Below, one piece after another: positions 49,867-58,515 of a stretch of 64,000 nt of DNA (its first letter is position 1; the number at the start of each line of letters is the position of its first letter). This DNA comes from Candidatus Ozemobacteraceae bacterium (lineage in GTDB: Bacteria > Muiribacteriota > Ozemobacteria > Ozemobacterales > Ozemobacteraceae). The translations under genes were made by a program, and so were the position numbers. The notes beneath the pieces are model-generated. The model worked only from the letters and a program-made list of their open reading frames with translations. It did no database searches and had not been told where the DNA came from. The stretch spans positions 50,049 through 114,048 of the forward strand of contig DAOSOK010000017.1 of assembly GCA_035373905.1 (NCBI GenBank), read 5' to 3'.

Positions 49867-52344
49867 ATGCGTTTCATGCGAACTCCTCTTCTGATCGGGG
49901 GGCTTTCGGTAGCTCTCCTGGCCACGACCCTCGCGGGCTGCGGCGGTGGCGGCCGGCGTCGGAACCCGGTCTCCGCGACCGTCGAACGGCCGGAAAAGAG
50001 CGGGAAGGAGATCCCGGGAAGCGAGGCCAACGCTCGTATCCGCGCCGCGCTCGACCGGGGCGACGCGAAGACCGCTGAACGGCTCGCCCGGAAGCGGATC
50101 GAAAGCCATCCGGCCGACGGGGAGGCACATCGCTTGCTGGCGCGCAGCCTCGTCGCGCTGAACCGCCCGGACGAGGACGTGAAAAAGGCGCTGGAAAAGG
50201 CCGAAGTCCTGCAACCGGGCGATGCGAGCGTGCGTCAGGGGTTGGCGGGCCTTCTCGACGCCGATGCGGCCGGGGCGCTCGAAGCGGGAGACCCGGAAAA
50301 AGCGATTCGACTCTGGAAACGATGTCTGGCGATGAAATACGAGCCCCGGCAGACCGAGAAACGACTTGCCGAAGCATACAGGCGCCTGGGCGAAACGAAG
50401 GCTTCGGCCGGCCGGCCGGCTGAAGCCGAAAAGGCGTTCAGGGAGGCCATCGGGATCATTCCCGACAGTCCGATGCCTCGGCTCGACCTCGCGAAGCTCC
50501 TGATGGACGGCGATCGCCTGGTCGAGGCCCAGCGCGAGCTGAAAGAGTTGGTCGATGCCCATCCGAACTTCGAGGCCGGCCTCGTTTCCTACGCGTCCCT
50601 GCTGAGACGCATGGGTGACGTGCGCGGCGCGCTCCGACAGGTCGAGCAGGTGCTCGAATTCGCTCCCCGAAATGCAGAGGCGCTGACGCTCAAGGCCGAT
50701 CTCGCGAACACCATCCCCGTCGGCCAGGCAGAAAGCCCTTCGTCGGACCAGTCCGACGAGCCCGACGCCGACACCGTCCGAAAGCTGGCCCGGCTCGAGT
50801 CGGCCGGCGACCTGGCCGGACAGCAGGCCCTTCTCGAAACGTATCTTGCCGCCCATCCCGACGCCGCCTGGGCGAAACTGCGCCAGGCGACGCTGTACGA
50901 GCGCATGGGCAGGCACGAGGACGCTCTCGCCCTCGTCGAAACCTACCTCTCCGGCTCGCCGGACGACCTTCGCGCGCGCCTGCTGCGCGCCCGGTGCCTC
51001 CAGTTCGCCGGCCGCACCGACGATGCGCTTCAGGCGCTGAACGAGCTCGCATCGGAAAACAAGGCGACCGCCCAGGTGTTCGACGAGACGGGCCTGGTCT
51101 ACGCGAAGCTCGGCAGATTCGCCGAGGCCGGAGCATGCTGGAAACGAGCCCTCTCCGCGAATCCTTCCTACGCCCCGGCGATGTTCAATATCGGCCAGTT
51201 GGCGATGGAGCAGGGAAAGGCCGACGAGGCGCGTGACTGGTTCGACAAAGCCCTCGCCAGGGAACCCGCGAACCTGAAGTTCCGGTATTTCGCGGGACTC
51301 AACCTCAAGCAGGCCGGCATGGAACCCGAGGCGAAAGCCGTCTGGGAAAGCGCGAAGGCCTATCTTGCGCCGTCCGACCCGTATGCGCTCCGCATCGCCG
51401 CGGCCCTCGGAAAGCCGCTTCCCGCCCCTGCGGCGCCGGCCGCCTCCGTTCCCGTCGCTGTCGCGGCTGAACCTCTCCCCGTGGCGATTCGTTCGACATC
51501 GGTCGGGAACGTCGTCGTTCCGCCTTCGACCGGAAGCGAGACGTCCGATCCGGTCTACCAGGCCGCGCTTGAGTCGGCCCGCGCCGGCCGATACCAGGAG
51601 GCGATCGACGGGTTCGGCCGAATCCTGGCGGCTTCTCCGACGAATTTCAACGCCCGCATGAATCTCGGAAACGTCTACATGGCGATGAACAGACCGAGCG
51701 ACGCGGCCGCCCACTACCTGCTCGCGCTCAAACAGGAGCGGAGCAACGCCAACGCCCTCAAGGCGCTGAGCCGGGCGTACGACGAACTCGGCCTTCGCGG
51801 CCACGCGGCCGGACTGGCGGCGCGCGCGACCGGAGCGTCCGCCGATTCCGGCGTCCCCGCGGCGACGACGCGAAGCAACCCGCGGGCCTTCGGACCGTTC
51901 ACGAAGACGCTTCTGGCGAATGGCCTTGCGGAAGAGGCGCTGTCGATCGTCAGCGTCGGCGTCGCGGAAAACCCCGACTCGCCGGAACTCGCCCTGCTCC
52001 AGGGCGACGTCTACCTCGCCCTCCGGCAGGATGCGCAGGCCGAATCCGCCTTCAGGCGCGCTCTCGAGATCGACGGGCAGAACCCGGCCCCCCTCGTGAA
52101 GCTGGGGGACCTGTACTGGACCCGCCGTCAGACCGATGCGGCGGTTCTCCAATATCAGGCGGCTTTGAAAAGCCCCCTGATCGACCCGGATACCATGTTC
52201 GGCATCGTCGAACGGTTCAACCGCCTCGGGAGGCGGACCGACGCGGCGGAGCTTCTCGGCCGTCTCAAGGGGATGAATCTCTCCGAGACGCAATTGGCCG
52301 AGCTTCACAGGTATACCGGCAGCCCGTCGCCATCCGTCGAGTGA
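49867..52344 (+). CDS. Large TPR lipoprotein
   Basis: ATG 49867 follows GGAGG by 9 bases. The signal peptide ends in the lipobox LAGC (Cys about residue 25), followed by GGGG. The 825-residue protein consists of TPR-like repeats from about residue 55 to the end, interrupted by an Ala/Pro/Val-rich linker at about 515-560. Such lipoproteins often organise envelope machines (PilF/BamD-like or gliding and exopolysaccharide systems). Nothing in the sequence selects one. It starts 35 bases after prs and leads three small same-strand genes. Confidence 0.82.
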   Translation: MRFMRTPLLIGGLSVALLATTLAGCGGGGRRRNPVSATVERPEKSGKEIPGSEANARIRAALDRGDAKTAERLARKRIESHPADGEAHRLLARSLVALNRPDEDVKKALEKAEVLQPGDASVRQGLAGLLDADAAGALEAGDPEKAIRLWKRCLAMKYEPRQTEKRLAEAYRRLGETKASAGRPAEAEKAFREAIGIIPDSPMPRLDLAKLLMDGDRLVEAQRELKELVDAHPNFEAGLVSYASLLRRMGDVRGALRQVEQVLEFAPRNAEALTLKADLANTIPVGQAESPSSDQSDEPDADTVRKLARLESAGDLAGQQALLETYLAAHPDAAWAKLRQATLYERMGRHEDALALVETYLSGSPDDLRARLLRARCLQFAGRTDDALQALNELASENKATAQVFDETGLVYAKLGRFAEAGACWKRALSANPSYAPAMFNIGQLAMEQGKADEARDWFDKALAREPANLKFRYFAGLNLKQAGMEPEAKAVWESAKAYLAPSDPYALRIAAALGKPLPAPAAPAASVPVAVAAEPLPVAIRSTSVGNVVVPPSTGSETSDPVYQAALESARAGRYQEAIDGFGRILAASPTNFNARMNLGNVYMAMNRPSDAAAHYLLALKQERSNANALKALSRAYDELGLRGHAAGLAARATGASADSGVPAATTRSNPRAFGPFTKTLLANGLAEEALSIVSVGVAENPDSPELALLQGDVYLALRQDAQAESAFRRALEIDGQNPAPLVKLGDLYWTRRQTDAAVLQYQAALKSPLIDPDTMFGIVERFNRLGRRTDAAELLGRLKGMNLSETQLAELHRYTGSPSPSVE

Positions 52345-52383
52345 TTCTGCTATCATACGCGCATACGTCAAAGGAGAACACGC

Positions 52384-52638
52384 ATGCTCGACCCGAAAAC
52401 GATCGACGGCCTCGACGGGGCCATGGGGGATCTCAATAAGGCGATAGAGGCCCTGCCTGACGGGCCGCTGAAGCGCCAGCTGACGCAGCGGTTCAACCGC
52501 ATGCGGCACGTGCGGGACCACCTCGAGGACGAGGCCGAATGCCGCGAAGCCCGTTCCCCGCTCCCTTACGTCCTGTTCGGCTTCGGCCTGGCGATCGCCC
52601 TGCTGATCGTCTGGAAGACCAGACCCTCCTGCCAATGA
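52384..52638 (+). CDS. Small tail-anchored membrane protein
   Basis: The 84-residue protein has a hydrophilic helical N-terminal part (about 1-58) and one C-terminal membrane helix (about 61-78: YVLFGFGLAIALLIVW) followed by a short basic tail. AAAGGAGA lies 9 bases upstream of the ATG. It is a typical tail-anchored arrangement. No family was recognised. Confidence 0.65.
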   Translation: MLDPKTIDGLDGAMGDLNKAIEALPDGPLKRQLTQRFNRMRHVRDHLEDEAECREARSPLPYVLFGFGLAIALLIVWKTRPSCQ

Positions 52639-52655
52639 GAAAGGATATCTCCCCG

Positions 52656-53267
52656 ATGCGTCATGTCATAGCAATTGTTATTGTATTGGCGGCGATATGC
52701 CTTCCGGTCCGGGCCGCGGAAGAGGCGGGAACGACGGCCTCCGGGGTTCCCGTTCTCGAGAAGGTCTCGCCCGAGTTCGGCGCACGGTGGTTCACGAAGC
52801 ATGGCTACAAGGACTTTTTCGAGCCGCGCGTCGCCTTCATCAAGCGCAAGAGCGGTTACTCCGAAGTCATCGAATACTCCTGGCGGCCGATGGTGCCGTT
52901 CGGCATGAAGAACGACGAACGCATCGACCGGGTCCAGTTCTCGTTCAACCGGTATTATTACAAGGGGCCGAAGATTTTCTTCGGAGGCGGGGTCGGCGGT
53001 AACATCATCCTGTTCACCGACGGCCTGAAGGACCTCGGGAAAACCCGCTACAACCTCGATCTCAAGGACGGCGTCAACGGCCTGTTTCGCGCCTTCGTCG
53101 GATACAAGATCCGCGATTTCGCGTTCGGGAAATACAAGTTCCCGCTCGTCGCCCGCGTCGATGCGATCTATTCTCCCCCGTATGAATTCGGCGGAGACCT
53201 CGCCGGGTGCGGCGACAGGATCAAGCTGACCGAGGTCGTTGCCGGTCTGGCGCTGAGCGTCGAATAG
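52656..53267 (+). CDS. Exported protein of unknown function
   Basis: A signal peptide (MRHVIAIVIVLAAICLPVRA) precedes a 180-residue mature domain with alternating aromatic and polar strands (VEYSWRP-like, RVQFSFNRYYYKGP, FFGGGVGGNIILF, FRAFVGYKIRDF). It resembles a small lipocalin-like or barrel-like fold. The start at 52656 has AAAGGA 10 bases upstream; an ATG at 52635 would overlap the previous stop and add seven residues. It is probably cotranscribed with the two genes before it and the radical SAM gene after it. Confidence 0.68.
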   Translation: MRHVIAIVIVLAAICLPVRAAEEAGTTASGVPVLEKVSPEFGARWFTKHGYKDFFEPRVAFIKRKSGYSEVIEYSWRPMVPFGMKNDERIDRVQFSFNRYYYKGPKIFFGGGVGGNIILFTDGLKDLGKTRYNLDLKDGVNGLFRAFVGYKIRDFAFGKYKFPLVARVDAIYSPPYEFGGDLAGCGDRIKLTEVVAGLALSVE

Positions 53268-53275
53268 CCCGGACG

Positions 53276-54208
53276 ATGACCTCGCGCGTTTTCGGCCCCG
53301 TTCCGTCCCGACGGCTCGGGCGATCGCTGGGTCTCGATCTGACGCCGGCGAAAACCTGCACCTACGACTGCCGCTACTGTCAGCTGACGGAGACGAACCA
53401 TCTCGGCTCCGAGCGGCGGATGTTTTTCGAGCCGTCGGATCTGCTCTCGGAACTGCGGGAAAAACTTGCGACGATCGAGCCTCCCGACTGGATCACCTGC
53501 TCCGGCACCGGCGAACCGACCCTCTACGCGGGGCTCGGCGCCGTCCTTCGCGGCATCAGAAAACTGAGCGCGGCGCCCGTCTGCGTCATCACGAACGGGT
53601 CGCTCCTCGATCGCGCGGACGTCCGCGCCGATCTGCTTCTCGCCGACCGCGTGATGCCGACCCTGTGCAGCGTACACGAGGAAACCTGGCGTTCGATCCA
53701 CCGGCCGTCGCCAAATATAAAATTATCAAATATATTACAGGGACTGAAGACGTTCGGGGCGGAATTTTCCGGCTTCCTCGAGCTCGAGGTGTTCGTCTGT
53801 CCAGGCCTCAACGACGCCCCATGCGAAACCGAGGACCTCGGCCGGTTCCTCAGGGAACTCCCCGGCCTGGGAGCGGTGTATCTCAACTCCGCCGTGCGAA
53901 GCCCCGTCGATGCGTCGCTGTCCAAGGCGGCCCCCGAACTCCTGGAAGGGTTCAGAACGGCCCTGGGCCTGAACGTCCCCGTCTCGACGGCGTTCGATCA
54001 TTCGCCGCTCCCCAGGCCGGCGTCATCGCAGCGTCCGCCGACCGGCCCGGAAATCATCGATCTCCTCGGCAGGCATCCATGCACGTTCGAACAGCTCCAT
54101 CACGTCTTCGGCGGAGATGCGGAACGGCTGAGAACGCTCGTGTCCGAACTCGTCGCGTCAGGCAGGGCCGAAAAACGACCCGACGGCACGTTTGCCCTCC
54201 TTCATTGA
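53276..54208 (+). CDS. Radical SAM protein (COG0731-like)
   Basis: The 310-residue protein has the radical-SAM CxxxCxxC motif as CTYDCRYC (C28, C32, C35), preceded by PSRRLGRSLGLDL, typical of the COG0731 wybutosine-related group. The GTGEPTLY glycine-rich SAM-binding segment follows. The C-terminal ~55 residues look like a winged helix (IIDLLGRHPCTFEQLHHVFG). The reaction is unknown; related proteins are often annotated only as radical SAM. It starts 8 bases after the previous gene and is followed by a palindromic repeat. Confidence 0.88.
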   Translation: MTSRVFGPVPSRRLGRSLGLDLTPAKTCTYDCRYCQLTETNHLGSERRMFFEPSDLLSELREKLATIEPPDWITCSGTGEPTLYAGLGAVLRGIRKLSAAPVCVITNGSLLDRADVRADLLLADRVMPTLCSVHEETWRSIHRPSPNIKLSNILQGLKTFGAEFSGFLELEVFVCPGLNDAPCETEDLGRFLRELPGLGAVYLNSAVRSPVDASLSKAAPELLEGFRTALGLNVPVSTAFDHSPLPRPASSQRPPTGPEIIDLLGRHPCTFEQLHHVFGGDAERLRTLVSELVASGRAEKRPDGTFALLH

Positions 54209-54238
54209 TTCCTGCATCCCGATAGCCAGAGTCGCGGT

Positions 54239-54328
54239 CCCGTTCGTGCTGAGCTTGTCAGAGCACGAGAGGTCCTCGCCCCCTTCGACATGCTCAGGAC
54301 AGGCTTCGAGCAGCTCAGGGCGAACGGG
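54239..54328. repeat. Palindromic intergenic repeat, copy 3 (variant)
   Basis: CCCGTTCG (54239-54246) and CGAACGGG (54321-54328) are inverted ends. Between them are GTGCTGAGCTTGTCAGAGCA and CTTCGACATGCTCAGGACAG. These match the GCTTCGACAAGCTC/CTGAGC blocks of the other copies, rearranged. It fills the 156-base gap between the convergent radical SAM and SLH genes. Confidence 0.65.
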
Positions 54329-54364
54329 AGGATTCTCTGATGCTCTGCCGAAAAGGCCCGGCGA

Positions 54365-55441
54365 TCAGAACGCGAACGAGGCGGGAAGTCTGATGGTATG
54401 CACGCCGCCGCTCTCGGCGACGGAAATGAGCATCGTCGTGGAGGCCTTGTTCGGCGCCGCCACGCGCAGACGGTGATACCCCGGCCGGATCGACCGGAGT
54501 CTGGCCATTCCGTCGTCATCCGTCACGCATGCGGCCGCATCCGGGAGCGAAAGGCTGATTCCCGGCGCCGGTTCGCCGGATGCCGTCAGCACGCGGACGT
54601 CGACGGGAGCCCGGAACTGTTTCAACGACAGTTTCAGCTCTGGCCTCAACCCGGGATTCCAGCGGAACGAAAGGCTCCGATACCCGTTGACGGCGACGAA
54701 AACGTCGCGAATCGCATCGGTCGGGCCGTCCGGAAGACGAAAGCGTCCGTGGGCGTCCGACGCAAATGCCTTCCCATCGATTGTTCCGACGGCCCCCGGA
54801 AGGGGCCTTCCGGTGACGGCGTCGATCACGAGTCCCGTCGTCCGCGGATCGAAGGGACAGGCCGGCTCGTCGGGAGTGCTCGGGGGCGCCGTCCTCCTGC
54901 CGTCCGGCAGGGGAAGGTATCGCCAGAAGTCTCGCGACGCCGGCGCGTCGGGTGACGAGGCCGCCACCGCGGCCGCCGCTTCCGCATCCGCTTCCGCAAG
55001 GAGAGCGAGATGCTCTGCGGCCCAGCGCCATCGCGAATCGAATCCGGCTGACGGAGGGGCGCTTCCGGCGGGAGCAACGTTCTCCCGGTGCAGGCTCTTC
55101 CAGAGGCGCGCCCAGACGGCGAGAACTTCCCCGATCCGCATCGTCGTTTCGGGTCTGAAGGTTCCGTCGGGAAACACACCCATGTGACCGGAGGCGATCA
55201 ACGGGCCGATATCCGCGTCCGCCGCCGCATCCAGGTCGGGCGGGAGCGCGACGGCGCCGCCCGTCTGGAGAAACCCCCGTGCCAGGTGCAGACCGACGTC
55301 CCGCCTCGTGAGGAGATCTATCCGGGGCGCGGCGTCCGGAGAGCACCATCCAGCCAGGATCAGAATGACGATCCCGGCGCCGGCGATGCCTGCGAAAAGC
55401 CGTGGCCGGACCGTTGCGCCCGCCCGATCGAATATGTTCAT
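54365..55441 (-). CDS. Membrane-anchored SLH-domain protein with a carboxypeptidase-regulatory-like domain
   Basis: The 358-residue protein has an N-terminal membrane helix (about 12-33), then one or two SLH-like repeats, the clearest being SGHMGVFPDGTFRPETTMRI (about 85-104), which bind secondary cell-wall polymers or peptidoglycan. A beta-sandwich of the CarboxypepD_reg type follows (GLVIDAVTGRPLPGA and DAHGRFRLPDG, about 212-250), then a second Ig-like segment to the end. The ATG overlaps the upstream stop by one base (TGATG), and it is last in a three-gene operon. Confidence 0.78.
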   Translation of the reverse strand: MNIFDRAGATVRPRLFAGIAGAGIVILILAGWCSPDAAPRIDLLTRRDVGLHLARGFLQTGGAVALPPDLDAAADADIGPLIASGHMGVFPDGTFRPETTMRIGEVLAVWARLWKSLHRENVAPAGSAPPSAGFDSRWRWAAEHLALLAEADAEAAAAVAASSPDAPASRDFWRYLPLPDGRRTAPPSTPDEPACPFDPRTTGLVIDAVTGRPLPGAVGTIDGKAFASDAHGRFRLPDGPTDAIRDVFVAVNGYRSLSFRWNPGLRPELKLSLKQFRAPVDVRVLTASGEPAPGISLSLPDAAACVTDDDGMARLRSIRPGYHRLRVAAPNKASTTMLISVAESGGVHTIRLPASFAF

Positions 55442-56358
55442 CAATATATTTCTCTCAGATACTGGGCCATCGAACGCGGCGAAAGGCCTTCCGGGTAAAG
55501 GTCGGGTTTCTTCGAGAGCAGGTCGGGGGAAACGCCGTCGCACAGCTTTTTCCCGAGTTCGCGCCCCCCAAGCCGGTTCAGGGCTTCCCTCACGGTGATG
55601 CCGTGCAGGGCCGCGGTCGAAACGAGTCCGTTCGACGGGAGCTTGAGCAGGGGGTTCCGTTTCGAGCTCAGCCACCATTCGCCGTCTTCCTGCGTCAGCG
55701 TCATGCCCATCCGGAGAGCGAGCCTGTTGAGGGCCGCCATGGCCGAGTCGCTTTGCGTGCGGAACGAAACGAGCGCCGGCGGGTCGTCGCGAAGCCGCAG
55801 CGTGATGCCGGCTTTTTTCGACAGCTCGCCGAGCAGCGGCATCACGGGGGCCCGCTTCACGTCGATCTCGACGCTTCCCCCGCCGTGGCCGGGCAACATC
55901 AGCGGAGCCGGGAGAGGCGCGTTTCCTCCTCCGGAAGAGAACGAACCGATCGGCATCCCCACCTTGAGGCGGACCGTCAGTCCGGCGGTCGTGTGGGCGA
56001 CTTTCATGCCCGTGCCGGGTTTCACGTACAGGTTGAATCGCTGGACGGGCGGATCCTGGTTGACCTGCCCCAGCCAGATCTGGCGCAGAGGACCGCGAAA
56101 CTCGGAAGAGAGAGGATCGCCCGCGGTCCGGGCCGTCGTCACCCCCGGAAAATCGAGGCGCCAGCAGGAGTCGGCGGCGATCCAGCTGATGACCGGCTGT
56201 GCGGGAACGGTCATTCTGATCTCGACGCTCCCGTCGGTGTCGGAGGTACTGACGACGACGTCCTCGATCCGCGTCGGCTCTTTCGCGCAGGCCGGCGACC
56301 CGGGAAATCCGAGGATGATCGCGGTCATCAGCAGCGCGCGAAGGCTCGTGGAAATCAT
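55441..56358 (-). CDS. Exported AMIN/secretin-N-domain-like protein
   Basis: A signal peptide (about 1-25) is followed by an AMIN-like domain (about 28-135: RIEDVVVSTSDTDGSVEIRM, VISWIAADSCWRLDFPG), a fold that targets proteins to peptidoglycan. A second domain (about 160-235: VEIDVKRAPVMPLLGELSKK, AMAALNRLALRMG) looks like the secretin/STN short domain found in PilQ and TonB receptors. No secretin barrel follows at 305 residues. It might help assemble a pilus or secretion channel. Start and stop both overlap neighbours (ATGA and TGATG), so the operon is tightly coupled. Confidence 0.75.
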   Translation of the reverse strand: MISTSLRALLMTAIILGFPGSPACAKEPTRIEDVVVSTSDTDGSVEIRMTVPAQPVISWIAADSCWRLDFPGVTTARTAGDPLSSEFRGPLRQIWLGQVNQDPPVQRFNLYVKPGTGMKVAHTTAGLTVRLKVGMPIGSFSSGGGNAPLPAPLMLPGHGGGSVEIDVKRAPVMPLLGELSKKAGITLRLRDDPPALVSFRTQSDSAMAALNRLALRMGMTLTQEDGEWWLSSKRNPLLKLPSNGLVSTAALHGITVREALNRLGGRELGKKLCDGVSPDLLSKKPDLYPEGLSPRSMAQYLREIY

Positions 56359-57803
56359 GCGCCGTCCGCCTCTTCCGCGATCTTGCGAGCGGCGGTGAGA
56401 AGTCGGGACAGGGCCGCCAGGGTTTCCATCCGGCTCGGTCTTTCCTGCGGGTTCGCCCGGAACGGAGTCTCCCCGATCTCGACTCCCAGCCCTTCTGCCA
56501 GCGCCCGGAGCGAGCGGTCCGCGTCGTCGCCTGTGACGGTGCCGGACCGCTCGGCGAGCACATCTTCCGGGGGCGTCCGGCCCGGCCGGCAGGAGCGCCA
56601 GACCGCCGCCACCAGCGGCTGCCATTCCTCCCACCGGATCACCTCGTAGGGACATGCTTTCCCGCTCGGGAGCGCGACGGGCGGCGGCGGCGTCATGGCG
56701 AGCAGGGCCCGCCAGGCGTCGTAGACCGGATGATCGAGCGGAACATCCGAGAACGGCGCCGGGGCGCTCGCCGTCATCTGAAGATGGCGGTCCAGGAGGG
56801 GGCCTCGGAACGGAATGTTCGGGAAGACGACGAGGGAGCCGGTTCCGCGCTGGTTGACCACCGACTCGATCGCGAGGGCCCTTTCGCAGGTCATCGGGAG
56901 ATGCAGTGAGGGAACGTCGCCCCACGCGGCTCGGGCGAGCAGTTCGGTATCGGAGATGCTCAGGCCGAGCTTCTTCGAAATATATTCTTGCATATCATTC
57001 CAGAACACCGGCTTGCCGCCTTCCAGGGCGGGGATCGTCATGCTTTTGGCGGCGGTCAAGGTCGGCATCGGCCAGAGCGCGCACAGGACGAGCACCGAGA
57101 CGATCCCGACGGCCAGACTGTGCCGAGCCGAGACATGGGAGACGATCAGGCGCGCCGCGTTCGAAGCGGCGGCGACGATCGATGCCCGGATCGAGCGGAC
57201 CGACGGAGCGATCAGGCCGACCAGCTCACGGAGGTGCGGGGCCGGCCTGCGGCGGGCGGCTTTTGTTGTGGCCGGTTCGTGAGCGGCTTCGCGACAGACG
57301 CTTTCCTGCGGAACGGCCGCGGGTTGCGTGGCCGGGCTCGGGGGGGGGACGGGGTTTTCCCGGGGTGCCGGCTGCTCGGGAATCTGCTGCTGCGGCTGAA
57401 CGCTCAGGTCGATTCGTTCGATCAGCTTTGGTTCCGGCGGATCGATCTGCGGGATGACGGAGATGGTCGTGAAGGTCGCGACCGCCGAGACGGTCGCCTC
57501 GGCCGGCTCAACAGGCTTCGCCGGAGTGGGGACGCCGGCCGTCGCCAGCGCGTGGGCGGAAGGCGGCTGGGTCGGCGCAGGCGTCTGCGCCTCGTGGTTC
57601 CGGGTTTCCAGCGATTCGAGAAACTCGGCCGGAAGCCGGCTGGGCGCCGCGCATCCGCCGCAGAACTTCGACGTGGACAAATTGCGCTTTCCGCAGTGGA
57701 GGCAATGCCACGACGTCGGGCCGCGGCCGCCGGCGACGGGAACATACCCGACCGGCCGGGGCGGCAGGTAGGTCGATTGAGGGTGTCGTTCCGCAAAAGG
57801 CAT
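56355..57803 (-). CDS. Zinc-ribbon, single-pass membrane, SLH-like domain protein
   Basis: The 482-residue protein has a cytoplasmic zinc ribbon (C34, C37, C48, C51), then a Pro/Gln-rich linker (about 60-185), a basic segment and one membrane helix (about 228-246). The external part has degenerate SLH repeats (FSDVPLDHPVYDAWRALLAM is the clearest) ending in a helical tail. It thus links the cytosol to the cell wall. AAGGA lies 11 bases upstream of the ATG. It heads the minus-strand operon and is divergent from the zinc-ribbon gene at 57995. Confidence 0.75.
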   Translation of the reverse strand: MPFAERHPQSTYLPPRPVGYVPVAGGRGPTSWHCLHCGKRNLSTSKFCGGCAAPSRLPAEFLESLETRNHEAQTPAPTQPPSAHALATAGVPTPAKPVEPAEATVSAVATFTTISVIPQIDPPEPKLIERIDLSVQPQQQIPEQPAPRENPVPPPSPATQPAAVPQESVCREAAHEPATTKAARRRPAPHLRELVGLIAPSVRSIRASIVAAASNAARLIVSHVSARHSLAVGIVSVLVLCALWPMPTLTAAKSMTIPALEGGKPVFWNDMQEYISKKLGLSISDTELLARAAWGDVPSLHLPMTCERALAIESVVNQRGTGSLVVFPNIPFRGPLLDRHLQMTASAPAPFSDVPLDHPVYDAWRALLAMTPPPPVALPSGKACPYEVIRWEEWQPLVAAVWRSCRPGRTPPEDVLAERSGTVTGDDADRSLRALAEGLGVEIGETPFRANPQERPSRMETLAALSRLLTAARKIAEEADGA

Positions 57804-57936
57804 ATGAATCCGCTTCCTTTATCGGCCGAATTCCACAAAACGTTCACATTCCTTCTCCCTCCTGGGAAAAATCCTTCGGCCGCAGGAGGTCGCACGCGGC
57901 AGAAAGAACCGGGTTTTCCGGGAGGGGGCGCCGTGG

Positions 57937-57942
57937 TAGAAT
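57937..57942 (+). promoter_or_regulatory. Putative -10 box for the zinc-ribbon gene
   Basis: TAGAAT lies 52 bases before the ATG at 57995, in the divergent gap (57804-57994). The GTGGTAGAAT context is shared with the one at 7891-7900. The -35 is weak. Confidence 0.35.
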
Positions 57943-57994
57943 TTGCGAAGTCCGACGGAAATCAGGGTTTGATTCAGAGAGGAGACGCAGTCGC

Positions 57995-58426
57995 ATGCAG
58001 TCCGTTCAGTGCCCGTTGTGTCACAATCAGATGTTTTCGGAGACGTTCCGGCCGGGAGAGCGCTTCCCCTGCCCGCATTGCGAGCATGACCTGATCGTCG
58101 AACCCTACGAGGACAACCCCACCGTCCGCCTTCCCGAAGAGATCAGCCTCCACATGAATTGGGCGAAAGGCATCTGGAAGGACGGTCGCCTGTTCATGAC
58201 CCCCCAGAAACTCGCGGTCCTCGGCGAAATGGTGGTGAACGCGCTCCAGCTCGACAAATGGTCGAGCGAGACCCCCGAGCAGCTCGCCGAGCGGCAGACG
58301 AAATGGCGCGAGTCCGAGGAACTGCTCGTGAAGCAGGGATACAGGCCCGACATGATCGCGTTCGGCCGGACACTTCTCGACATCTTCATCAATCTCCGCT
58401 CGAGCGAAACCAACCCGGATCGCTGA
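57995..58426 (+). CDS. Small zinc-ribbon protein, function unknown
   Basis: The 143-residue protein begins with a zinc ribbon: CPLCHNQ (C6, C9) and CPHCEHD (C26, C29 by count). A helical domain of about 110 residues follows, with no recognised family. There is no signal peptide or membrane helix. A GAGGAGACG ribbon of purines gives the ribosome-binding site. It is a single-gene unit ended by the hairpin at 58459-58488. Confidence 0.7.
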   Translation: MQSVQCPLCHNQMFSETFRPGERFPCPHCEHDLIVEPYEDNPTVRLPEEISLHMNWAKGIWKDGRLFMTPQKLAVLGEMVVNALQLDKWSSETPEQLAERQTKWRESEELLVKQGYRPDMIAFGRTLLDIFINLRSSETNPDR

Positions 58427-58458
58427 TCGAATCCCGCATTCGCACTCCGCAGAAAACC

Positions 58459-58488
58459 GAAGCCCGGCCGGAACTCCGGCCGGGCTTC
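58459..58488. terminator. Bidirectional hairpin terminator
   Basis: GAAGCCCGGCCGGA (58459-58472) and TCCGGCCGGGCTTC (58475-58488) form a perfect 14-bp stem. It separates the convergent zinc-ribbon and HD-GYP genes. On the minus strand it is followed by GGTTTTC, on the plus strand by an A/T-rich run. Confidence 0.8.
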
Positions 58489-58515
58489 GATATAACTATA
58501 GATATATTTTAGCGA

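Noticed and set aside
49849..52635. A 928-codon minus-strand open frame opposite the TPR lipoprotein
   Set aside because: Shadow of the plus-strand gene, which has a lipobox, repeats and a ribosome-binding site.
55088..56649. Plus-strand open frames across the AMIN/SLH operon
   Set aside because: They are antisense to three coupled minus-strand genes with signal peptides and recognisable domains.
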